From contig NZ_CP073751.1 in NCBI RefSeq assembly GCF_020025155.1, positions 1,674,001 to 1,738,000 on the forward strand: a stretch of DNA of 64,000 bases. Reading direction: 5' to 3'. This stretch comes from Halopseudomonas nanhaiensis. GTDB taxonomy: Bacteria; Pseudomonadota; Gammaproteobacteria; Pseudomonadales; Pseudomonadaceae. A program made the translations under genes and the position numbers. The notes under the pieces are model-generated. The model worked only from the letters and a program-made list of their open reading frames with translations. It did no database searches and was not told where the DNA came from. This document shows, one piece after another, positions 9,745 to 17,286 of this stretch (its first letter is position 1; every line of letters starts with the position of its first letter).

Positions 9745-12731
9745 GTTTTACGGAATCCAACACAGTCGAAGCCTACGTCCGCGATCTGCTCGCCGGCCCT
9801 GTCAAGGCTGTCCCGGCCAACACCGCCCAGGAACCTCAAGCCAGCTACGGTCCCAGCCCAAAAGGCATCGGCTGGCGCTACGCTGCTCCGTATGAGGTGC
9901 CGCGCCAGATCCAGGAAGTGCTGGTCGAACCCTGGCTGCGCGATGCACTGATCCGCCTAAACCCCGAGATTGCCGCCCAGCCCGACCGCGCCGACGAGGT
10001 GCTCTACAAGCTGCGCGCCATCGTGCTGTCGGTGCGATCGGATGGCCTGATCCGCGCCAACGAGGAAATGACCGCCTGGATGCGCGGTGAGCGCTCGATG
10101 CCCTTCGGCCCCAACAACGAGCATGTGCCGGTGCGGCTGATCGACCTGGATGATCTGTCGCAGAACCAGTACATCGTCACCCAGCAGTTCATCTACCGCG
10201 CAGGCCCCACCGAGCGCCGCGCCGATCTGGTGTTGTTGGTCAACGGGCTGCCGCTGGTGCTGATCGAGGCCAAAACGCCAGTCAAGAAGTGCATCAGCTG
10301 GATCGATGGCGCGGTGCAGGTACACGACGACTACGAGAAGTTCGTGCCTGAGCTCTTCGTCTGCAACGTGTTCTCGGTGGCGACCGAAGGCAAGGCTTAC
10401 CACTACGGGTCCATCGGCCTGCCGGTCAAGGATTGGGGGCCGTGGCATCTGGATGGCGACGTTGACGATGGTCAGCACCACCCTCTGAAGTCGCTCAAAC
10501 TATCCGCTGAAAGTATGTTGCGCCCACATGTGGTGCTGGACATTCTCGGCAGCTTCACCCTGTTCGCCACCAGTAAGAAAAAGCAGCGCATCAAGATCAT
10601 CTGCCGCTACCAGCAGTTTGAAGCGGCCAACAAGATCGTCGAGCGCGTGCTGGCGGGCTACCCCAGGAAGGGCTTGATCTGGCACTTCCAGGGCTCGGGC
10701 AAATCTCTGCTGATGGTCTTTGCCGCGCAGAAGCTGCGCATGCATGCCGGCCTGAAGAATCCCACCGTGCTGATCGTGGTGGATCGGATCGATCTTGATA
10801 GCCAGATCACCGGTACCTTCACCGGAGCGGACATTCCCAACCTGGAAAAGGCGGATACCCGCGAGAAGCTGCAGCAGCTGCTGGCTCAGGACGTGCGCAA
10901 GATCATCATCACCACGATCTTCAAGTTCGGCGAGGCCACAGGTAGCCTGAACGACCGCAGCAACATCATCGCGTTAGTCGATGAGGCTCACCGCACGCAA
11001 GAAGGCGACCTGGGCCGCAAGATGCGCGAGGCCCTGCCCGATGCGTTCCTGTTCGGCCTGACCGGCACGCCGATCAACCGTGCCGACCGCAACACCTTCT
11101 ACGCCTTTGGTGCAGAGGAGGACGAGAAAGGCTACATGAGCCGGTACGGCTTCGAGGAGTCAATCCGCGACGGTGCCACGCTGATGTTGCACTTCGAACC
11201 GCGACTGATTGACCTGCACATCGACAAGGCGGCGCTGGACGCCGCCTATAAGGACTTGACCGGCGGCCTGTCAGATCTGGATAAGGACAACCTCGCCAAG
11301 ACCGCTGCCAAGATGGCGGTGCTAGTAAAGACGCCCGAGCGCATTCGCAAGGTGTGCGAGGACATCGTTCAGCACTATCAGACCAAGGTGGAACCCAACG
11401 GCTTCAAGGGCCAGATTGTCACCTTCGACCGGGAGTCCTGCCTGCTGTTCAAGGTCGAGCTGGACAAGCTGCTGCCGCCCGAGGCCACGGACATCGTGAT
11501 GTCGGTGCAGGCGGCGGACAAAAAAGAACACCCGGAGTACGCGCCCTACGACCGAAGCCGCGACGAAGAAGAGCGACTGCTGGATCGCTTCCGTGACCCA
11601 GCTGATCCGCTGAAGCTGATCATCGTCACGGCCAAGCTGCTGACGGGCTTCGACGCGCCCATTCTGCAGGCCATGTACCTGGACAAGCCGTTACGGGACC
11701 ACACACTGCTGCAGGCCATTTGCCGGGTGAACCGCACCTATTCCGAACAGAAGACCCACGGCCTGATCGTCGACTACCTCGGTATCTTTGATGACGTGGC
11801 GGCCGCACTGGAATTCGACGACCAAAGCGTCAAGCAGGTGGTCAGCAACATCCAGGAACTGAAAGACAAACTGCCAGAAGCCATGCAGAAATGCCTGGCC
11901 TTCTTTACCGGCTGCGACCGTACATTGGAGGGTTACGAAGGTCTGATCGCCGCCCAGCAGTGCCTGCCCAACAATGCAATACGGGACAATTTTGCCACCG
12001 AGTACAGCGTGCTCAACAAGATCTGGGAGGCGCTGTCACCGGACACGGTTTTGGGCCCCTTCGAGAAGGACTACAAGTGGCTGTCGCAGGTGTACCAATC
12101 GGTGCAGCCCTCCAGTGGTCACGGCAAGTTGATTTGGCACTCGCTGGGTGCCAAGACCATCGAGCTGATCCACCAGAACGTGCATGTGGACGCCGTGCGG
12201 GATGACCTAGACACGCTGGTACTGGACGCCGATCTGCTGGAGGCTGTGCTGTCGAACCCTGACCCTAAGAAGGCCAAGGAAATCGAGATCAAACTGAGTC
12301 GGCGTATGCGCAAGCACGCAGGCAACCCAAAGTTCAAACAGCTCTCCGAGCGGTTGGACGCGCTGAAAGACCGCTTCGAGTCTGGGCAGGTCAACAGCGT
12401 TGAATTTCTCAAGCAACTGCTGGAGATCGCCAAGGAGACGCTGCAGGCCGAGAAGGAGGTTCCGCCTGAAGAGGACGAGAATCGTGGCAAGGCGGCGCTA
12501 ACCGACCTGTTCATCGAGGTAAAGACCTCCGAGACGCCGATCATAGTCGAGCGCGTGGTGGCAGACATCGACGAGATCGTGCGACTGGTCCGCTTCCCAG
12601 GCTGGCAAGGCACGCAGGCCGGTGAGCGTGAGGTCAAAAAGGCATTGCGAAAGGCTCTCTTCAAATACAAGCTGCATGCGGATGAGGAGCTGTTTGAGAA
12701 GGCCTACAGTTACATCAATCAATACTACTGA
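9741..12731 (+). CDS. hsdR: Type I restriction-modification endonuclease/translocase subunit HsdR
   Basis: A 996-residue motor-nuclease subunit of normal length. The N-terminal nuclease motif D...ExK is visible as ADLVLLVNGLPLVLIEAKTP near residues 157-177. Helicase superfamily 2 motifs follow: FQGSGKSLLM (Walker A, about residue 316), VDEAHRTQ (Walker B, about 413), FGLTGTPI (motif III) and the C-terminal TGFDAP...QAICRVNRTY block (motifs V/VI). A helical C-terminal domain contacts M2S. It translocates unmethylated DNA using ATP and cleaves away from the site. All key motifs are intact, so the operon is predicted to restrict. Confidence 0.95.
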   Translation: MSFTESNTVEAYVRDLLAGPVKAVPANTAQEPQASYGPSPKGIGWRYAAPYEVPRQIQEVLVEPWLRDALIRLNPEIAAQPDRADEVLYKLRAIVLSVRSDGLIRANEEMTAWMRGERSMPFGPNNEHVPVRLIDLDDLSQNQYIVTQQFIYRAGPTERRADLVLLVNGLPLVLIEAKTPVKKCISWIDGAVQVHDDYEKFVPELFVCNVFSVATEGKAYHYGSIGLPVKDWGPWHLDGDVDDGQHHPLKSLKLSAESMLRPHVVLDILGSFTLFATSKKKQRIKIICRYQQFEAANKIVERVLAGYPRKGLIWHFQGSGKSLLMVFAAQKLRMHAGLKNPTVLIVVDRIDLDSQITGTFTGADIPNLEKADTREKLQQLLAQDVRKIIITTIFKFGEATGSLNDRSNIIALVDEAHRTQEGDLGRKMREALPDAFLFGLTGTPINRADRNTFYAFGAEEDEKGYMSRYGFEESIRDGATLMLHFEPRLIDLHIDKAALDAAYKDLTGGLSDLDKDNLAKTAAKMAVLVKTPERIRKVCEDIVQHYQTKVEPNGFKGQIVTFDRESCLLFKVELDKLLPPEATDIVMSVQAADKKEHPEYAPYDRSRDEEERLLDRFRDPADPLKLIIVTAKLLTGFDAPILQAMYLDKPLRDHTLLQAICRVNRTYSEQKTHGLIVDYLGIFDDVAAALEFDDQSVKQVVSNIQELKDKLPEAMQKCLAFFTGCDRTLEGYEGLIAAQQCLPNNAIRDNFATEYSVLNKIWEALSPDTVLGPFEKDYKWLSQVYQSVQPSSGHGKLIWHSLGAKTIELIHQNVHVDAVRDDLDTLVLDADLLEAVLSNPDPKKAKEIEIKLSRRMRKHAGNPKFKQLSERLDALKDRFESGQVNSVEFLKQLLEIAKETLQAEKEVPPEEDENRGKAALTDLFIEVKTSETPIIVERVVADIDEIVRLVRFPGWQGTQAGEREVKKALRKALFKYKLHADEELFEKAYSYINQYY

Positions 12732-12744
12732 CGGATCATTTGTG

Positions 12745-12862
12745 CTGCAGTAGGCATGCATAATATCTTGACGCCATCGCGAAATTCTCCTACCCTGTGT
12801 GTCAGGGCGCCCTACTGCAGTGGCGCCACGTTGGCGATAGGAGGCCTCTGTGGCACAGGGTA
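12745..12862. repeat. Nested inverted repeats downstream of hsdR
   Basis: Three inverted pairs lie in about 120 non-coding bases. CTGCAGTAGG (from 12745) is opposed by CCTACTGCAG (about 12811-12820). GGCGCC at 12806-12811 is repeated at 12822-12827 and is self-complementary. TACCCTGTG (12791-12799) is opposed by CACAGGGTA (12854-12862). No T-run follows, so this is not a standard terminator. It could be a small mobile-element remnant or a structured RNA segment. Confidence 0.5.
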
Positions 12863-13038
12863 AGGGTTCTAAAGGGCGTTCGGAAGCAGCGTTGATGTTT
12901 ACACTGTATCTCATAGTTCACCCCAATCTTTCGATGGAATACTTGCAGGTCTCACAGAAGAGCGAGACGCAGCAAACCGATACGATGCATTTCTCTTTGC
13001 GCGCCTCGGTAGTGAAGGAGAAGCCTAGTGGCCACTGA
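12850..13038 (+). CDS. Small hypothetical ORF, or remnant gene before the second hsdS
   Basis: A 62-codon frame starts at GTG 12850 behind a perfect AGGAGG (12839-12844) with 5-base spacing. It would overlap the following hsdS-like gene by 11 bases. I do not recognise the product. A different frame across the same DNA (12873-13028) reads like a genuine C-terminus, with FDGILAGLTEERDAANRYDA, and stops at TAG 13026-13028 overlapping the next GTG start; however, it has no good start codon. The simplest reading is a broken gene whose two parts lie in two frames, but a real small protein cannot be excluded. Confidence 0.3.
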   Translation: MAQGKGSKGRSEAALMFTLYLIVHPNLSMEYLQVSQKSETQQTDTMHFSLRASVVKEKPSGH

Positions 13039-13636
13039 TTTCAAGACGCTTGAAACTGTTGCATCGGTATGTGCAGGTCACGTATTCCGTGGTAAGGCAG
13101 AGGCCGCCGAACCGTCTTCGGGAGTACGGCTTCTTCAAATTAAAGATATACGAGAAGGCCTTTACGAGGGAGGTCATCTGTCATGGGCAAACGTCGATCC
13201 AGAAAGGCTTTCGTTTGAATTCGAAGGAGGAGAGTTAGTCATACCCCTTAGGGGGGAGAGAAGCGATGTGATGTACATAAGCGATTCTTTAGAAGGACCA
13301 ACCACTGCTCCGAATCAGGTCGCTGTGATCCGGCCAAATACCAAAATAATAGAGCCTCTTTTCTTGCTTTGGTATTTGAATTCAACAGATGGTCATGGAG
13401 CGATCAGTTCATTACGTATTGGAACCACTGTAGGGCACATAAGTGTAAAAAATCTAAAAACCATATCTATTCCTAGCCCGTTGCTAGAGGACCAGAAGAA
13501 GATTGCCGCGGTTTATGCTAATTGGTTAGAAAGACGTAAAGCACTCCGTAAGGCTATAGAGCTTGGGAGTGAGCTGAGCCATGGCCTCTGTTATAGGATA
13601 CTTAACAGGGGCTCGGGTACTCGTTATGGCAATTGA
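13028..13636 (+). CDS. hsdS: Half-size type I specificity subunit-like protein
   Basis: A 202-residue protein resembling one half of HsdS: one target recognition domain (about residues 5-150) with the ending SVKNLKTISIPSPLLEDQKK, then a helical spacer. Typical HsdS has two such halves, so this one would need to dimerise or pair with another S protein. The start is GTG 13028 with AAGGAG just upstream. It overlaps the start region of the following methylase gene, so the two form a pair. The DNA is richer in A+T than hsdR. There is no separate HsdR next to this pair. Confidence 0.75.
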   Translation: MATDFKTLETVASVCAGHVFRGKAEAAEPSSGVRLLQIKDIREGLYEGGHLSWANVDPERLSFEFEGGELVIPLRGERSDVMYISDSLEGPTTAPNQVAVIRPNTKIIEPLFLLWYLNSTDGHGAISSLRIGTTVGHISVKNLKTISIPSPLLEDQKKIAAVYANWLERRKALRKAIELGSELSHGLCYRILNRGSGTRYGN

Positions 13637-14999
13637 TAAAATCTTTGAGATATTCCGAACCGCGCGGATGACGGTTGCTGAAAAAGACATGGTGGCCGAG
13701 GCGTTACTGGCGATTCTCGTTTTGTGGCAGGTGAGAAACCATAACATCATGGATAGTCGCGCTGAAGGAAGTGACTTAGGTTTTGCTCCCCAGTCGTTTC
13801 GGTCGATCCATGATTTGGATAGTATGAGCGGATACGCGAAGGTGGTGGATCGCTGTTTCGGGCAACCCAGTCTCGAACTTCGAGAGGCAATACTCGCGCT
13901 TTCACACAGGGTACATATAGACCCCATCATGGAGAATTTCTTCGCAAGCGTGGCGGAAATTCTCTTAAACACAGCTGAGCATCCAGCCGGATTTGATATA
14001 TCTGAATTATTCGACAAGTTCCGGGCGAGCTTAGCTCCGCAGGCCGGACTAGATGGGATCTTCCAGACTCCTGAAGACTTAGCTGAGCTAATGGTCTACT
14101 TGGTCGATCCCAAGCCTGGCGACACCATTTTTGATCCAGTGTGCGGTTCGGGCCAGCTATTGTTGCAGGCGGGGAAATACTTGGGAAAAGACGGGTGCGA
14201 TCTCGGCAACGCTTCGTTGAGCGGTTGGGATAGGTCGCGAAATCTTGCGAAGATCACAAGTTGGACGTTTCTAATACATGGTCTCGATCCCAGGAGTATC
14301 TCCTGTTCAGACGCGTTCGCCTCGCGAGAGCCTTATCTGAAGCACGATGTGGTTCTTGCCAACCCTCCGTTTTCGACAGCTGATTGGGACAGAGATGCAT
14401 TCGCAAAAAGTGAATTTGCGGTTTTCGGTGTGCCCCCGCAGTCAAATGCGGATTTTGCGTTTTTGCAGGTTGTTATAGGTAGCTTAAAAGAAACCGGGAG
14501 AGGTGCCGTAGTCGTGCCTTCGGGAATGCTGTTTCGCAAAGGAACAGAAGGGGAGATCAGAAAAAAAATCGTCTCGGCACGACTAGTTGACATGATTGTC
14601 GCACTGCCTACAAGCGCGCAAAAGCCTCGGAGCATATCGCTATATCTGCTGGTGATAGATAAACAAAAAAAGGATCCATCCATTCTGTTTGTTGACGGGA
14701 CCAAGGCGTGTGAAGAGATTGTCCCGCAGGGTCATACGTTAAGAGCTTTGGGAGAATGTATCAGAGGCGTACACGGCGAAGATTACCAGCACTCCTTCCC
14801 GTCTAGATTGGTTGGACATCATGAGATTGAACAGAACGATTTTGATTTAAGTGTGACGCGATACCTCTTTTCGGAGAAAGGTGAGCGTCGAGATTTGAAT
14901 ATTATCTATACCGAATATGCGCAGGTTAATCACGATCTGGATCGTCTTCAAAAGGAACTGGAGTCGTACTTGGCGGCAGAGCTAGATGACGGCCGCTAG
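13626..14999 (+). CDS. N6-adenine DNA methylase, HsdM-like (third methylase of the island)
   Basis: A 457-residue protein if started at ATG 13626; an in-frame ATG at 13581 would add 15 residues. The SAM motif FDPVCGSGQLL lies near residue 168 and catalytic NPPF near residue 245, both intact. The N-terminal helical region differs strongly from the two hsdM copies upstream. It overlaps the half-size hsdS, which probably guides it. It may be an orphan methylase, an anti-restriction or epigenetic module, or may share the upstream HsdR. Its A+T-rich composition suggests independent acquisition. Confidence 0.8.
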   Translation: MAIDKIFEIFRTARMTVAEKDMVAEALLAILVLWQVRNHNIMDSRAEGSDLGFAPQSFRSIHDLDSMSGYAKVVDRCFGQPSLELREAILALSHRVHIDPIMENFFASVAEILLNTAEHPAGFDISELFDKFRASLAPQAGLDGIFQTPEDLAELMVYLVDPKPGDTIFDPVCGSGQLLLQAGKYLGKDGCDLGNASLSGWDRSRNLAKITSWTFLIHGLDPRSISCSDAFASREPYLKHDVVLANPPFSTADWDRDAFAKSEFAVFGVPPQSNADFAFLQVVIGSLKETGRGAVVVPSGMLFRKGTEGEIRKKIVSARLVDMIVALPTSAQKPRSISLYLLVIDKQKKDPSILFVDGTKACEEIVPQGHTLRALGECIRGVHGEDYQHSFPSRLVGHHEIEQNDFDLSVTRYLFSEKGERRDLNIIYTEYAQVNHDLDRLQKELESYLAAELDDGR

Positions 15000-15314
15000 G
15001 GCACCGAGAGCACTCGGAATAGACGGGACTTTAGGATTGAGCAGAGCTTCCCTACCTCAACACACGTGCCTACTAAGAAGCAAAGAGCATCACCCGTTTC
15101 GTAGGGGAAGCGTGTATTCAAAAAGGTGACAGATTTATTTCTGTCGTCACCGCAGGGCCGCCTAGGGACGAAGCTCTATCGACGCGTAGTCATGCGATTG
15201 CTTGCGCTGCTCTGGAGCGCATGCGCCTAGCGTGGCCTCAAGCGCAGCAAAAACGGGACAGACTTATTTTTGTCTTTAACCGGCTGGTCTAGGTCCGAGC
15301 CCAGCCGTTTTCGC
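15000..15314. other. Non-coding gap with two related hairpin motifs
   Basis: No convincing gene lies in this 315-base gap between the convergent methylase and HNH genes. It contains an 18-base motif at 15128-15145 (GACAGATTTATTTCTGTC) and a 16/18 match in the same orientation at 15257-15274. Both can fold as short hairpins; the first has extra GGTGAC/GTCACC arms at 15125-15130 and 15146-15151. Confidence 0.6.
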
Positions 15315-16085
15315 TCAGTTTCCCGCTTGGAAGACATTCTCTCGATGCCATCGAACCATATCACCGGCCGGCAAGAACCGATCGGGCAGTTCAATCGGAG
15401 CGCCCTCTAACTTCACCAAGGTTGATTTGATGAAGGAATCCTCTGCTTTCTTAAGGCGATCGCTAACCAGTACGGTGTGCTCATCAGTCAAAGCGATCAA
15501 TCCCTGATCGAAAGCCCGGTCATGCAAAGCTGAGAGGCAGAGGCCATTGGCTGGGTTCAGCCGGTTCGCTGGGTCAACGCTCCAAGGACTGATGTGACTC
15601 GCGTTCAGCAACCGCGGCTCGCTTGTGCCAGACATACAGCACTTGCCTCGGTAGCCGGCAAGCACCGCTTTACGGAAAAAGCGTTGTCGGACTCGCACCT
15701 TAACCCTCGTTTCGCGAGTCAGTCCCTCATAGTCCGCTGGAACCTGAGCGAAGCTCAGGTCTTCTTCCTCCAACGGCTCCCCAGCTTGGGCGAGCAGCGC
15801 GCTGCAGTCATCCACCAGGCTTTGCCAGTCGTCATGAAATTGATCCCAGATCAGGCGATCAAGCTGGGAGGTACCCGATAAGCCTTTTCGTCCGGTACCG
15901 GTAATCACTGGGTCGAGGCTGGCGAAGTTGCTGAGTTTCATTGCTACGGAGGAGGGCGTCCTGCCGAGCCTAGCCGCTAGGTTAATGATTTCTTGGTTGC
16001 CTCGGTGAAGCTGGCCAAACGGCAACTGGCAGTACAGGTAAAAAGCTAGTTTGAGTTCGTCGACGGTCCAGCGGATGTTGGCCAA
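15315..16085 (-). CDS. HNH_2-type endonuclease, putative restriction nuclease
   Basis: A 256-residue protein. Residues about 1-60 look like a DNA-binding helical domain (WTVDELKLAFYLYCQLPFG, then ARLGRTPSSVAMKLSNF). The HNH fold is at about 148-195: CCMSGT, NASHISPW (first His), RLNPANGLCL (Asn) and LHDRAFD (last His). HNH_2 proteins cut DNA using a metal-coordinating beta-beta-alpha fold and are common in restriction and defence loci. It is divergent from a membrane protein gene, with 121 bases between them. No cognate methylase is adjacent, so it could be a modification-dependent or stand-alone nuclease. Confidence 0.8.
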   Translation of the reverse strand: MANIRWTVDELKLAFYLYCQLPFGQLHRGNQEIINLAARLGRTPSSVAMKLSNFASLDPVITGTGRKGLSGTSQLDRLIWDQFHDDWQSLVDDCSALLAQAGEPLEEEDLSFAQVPADYEGLTRETRVKVRVRQRFFRKAVLAGYRGKCCMSGTSEPRLLNASHISPWSVDPANRLNPANGLCLSALHDRAFDQGLIALTDEHTVLVSDRLKKAEDSFIKSTLVKLEGAPIELPDRFLPAGDMVRWHRENVFQAGN

Positions 16086-16206
16086 AACGGATTCCTTTCT
16101 CGTTTCGTAAGGGGAGCGTGGGAGCTGAGCTCATGCTGCGCCCAGGATAGCCGACTCGCTAGGCTTGCGGCTATGATCCGTCCACGCACATTCGCAAGGA
16201 AGCCTG

Positions 16207-17259
16207 ATGCAAAAATGGACTGACCGCCCGCCAAGCAAAGATCCGATTGACGCTGTGCTTGAATCGTCAGAAGCGCTGATTCGGCAGCATGCGTCTTTGC
16301 TGAGCAAAGCCGTGCCTCCGGTGGTTGGCTTCGCCATTTTCCTTCTATATTTCTACCGCAACCAGTTTTACCCAAGCTTTGACTTGTTCCAGTTTTCATC
16401 GTTGCTACTGGCCGCGGCGTGCATCGGCTTCGCAGTCGTGGGCTTGGTCGTTATGACGATGTTCGCTCCCGGGTCGCTGCTCTTTCACCTGTTCATCAAC
16501 ACTAAGCCAATCAAAGAAGAGCTTCAGTACGCCATGCCGTACGCAGAAGAAAAGCGCGGCGGTACGGTTTTGCAGTTGATTGGGCTGGCTTATTTCGGTC
16601 CGTTTTGCTTGTGCGGCCTGGCCGTGTTGGCGATGGTCTTGTTCGGCTATGCCAGCTTCACCGTGGCGGCGTTGATCGTACCGGCGATCGTAGGGTTACT
16701 TTTCGGCTGCTTGTTGCAATGGCGGTTCGATCTGCCGCGTTACAGCTTTTTCAGCTTCGCTTGGATCGCTTATCTCGCGCAGCTCGTATTCATGCTGCTG
16801 CTGATAGCGGTTGTTCGCAATAGCGCCCCATTCATAGGTGAGCTAAACGGTGCTTGGCACTATCCCATCGTCTTAACGATCCCGATAATCCTTTCGCTGA
16901 TGGTGACGATCTGCTCGATGGCTCACTTCGGCGGTTGGAGCGCGGCGATGCATTTCAGCCTGTTTTTCGGAATTGTTGCCGTTGCCTACAGTGGCGGCTT
17001 GACGACGCTGCCTGAGCAGACTGTCCGCAGCTTGGGTCTGGGCGCCTATGAAGCAGAAATGGTCGCCCTCGACCCGGCTTTTTGTGATCGTGACATGAGC
17101 GCATTGGGGATCAGCGAAGACTGCGCATTGCGCGACGTGCACGTGGTGTGGTCGTTCGGTGACGCAATCATTCTGCGCCCAGCGCTAGAGCCCCTGAGCC
17201 ACGTGCAGATTCCAACGAAGTTTGTTCGGTCGATTATCCGTTCAGTTGCTTCCGATTAA
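16207..17259 (+). CDS. Multi-pass membrane protein of unknown function
   Basis: A 350-residue protein with about seven predicted transmembrane helices (roughly residues 36-50, 64-94, 120-145, 150-170, 181-201, 219-240, 243-263) and a soluble C-terminal tail of about 85 residues. I do not recognise a family. It starts at ATG 16207 after AAGGAAGCC. It lies between two nuclease-domain genes within the island, so an accessory or defence role is possible, but nothing in the protein itself proves this. Confidence 0.7.
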   Translation: MQKWTDRPPSKDPIDAVLESSEALIRQHASLLSKAVPPVVGFAIFLLYFYRNQFYPSFDLFQFSSLLLAAACIGFAVVGLVVMTMFAPGSLLFHLFINTKPIKEELQYAMPYAEEKRGGTVLQLIGLAYFGPFCLCGLAVLAMVLFGYASFTVAALIVPAIVGLLFGCLLQWRFDLPRYSFFSFAWIAYLAQLVFMLLLIAVVRNSAPFIGELNGAWHYPIVLTIPIILSLMVTICSMAHFGGWSAAMHFSLFFGIVAVAYSGGLTTLPEQTVRSLGLGAYEAEMVALDPAFCDRDMSALGISEDCALRDVHVVWSFGDAIILRPALEPLSHVQIPTKFVRSIIRSVASD

Positions 17260-17286
17260 GAATCGGCGCGAGGCGGCTGCTATGCC

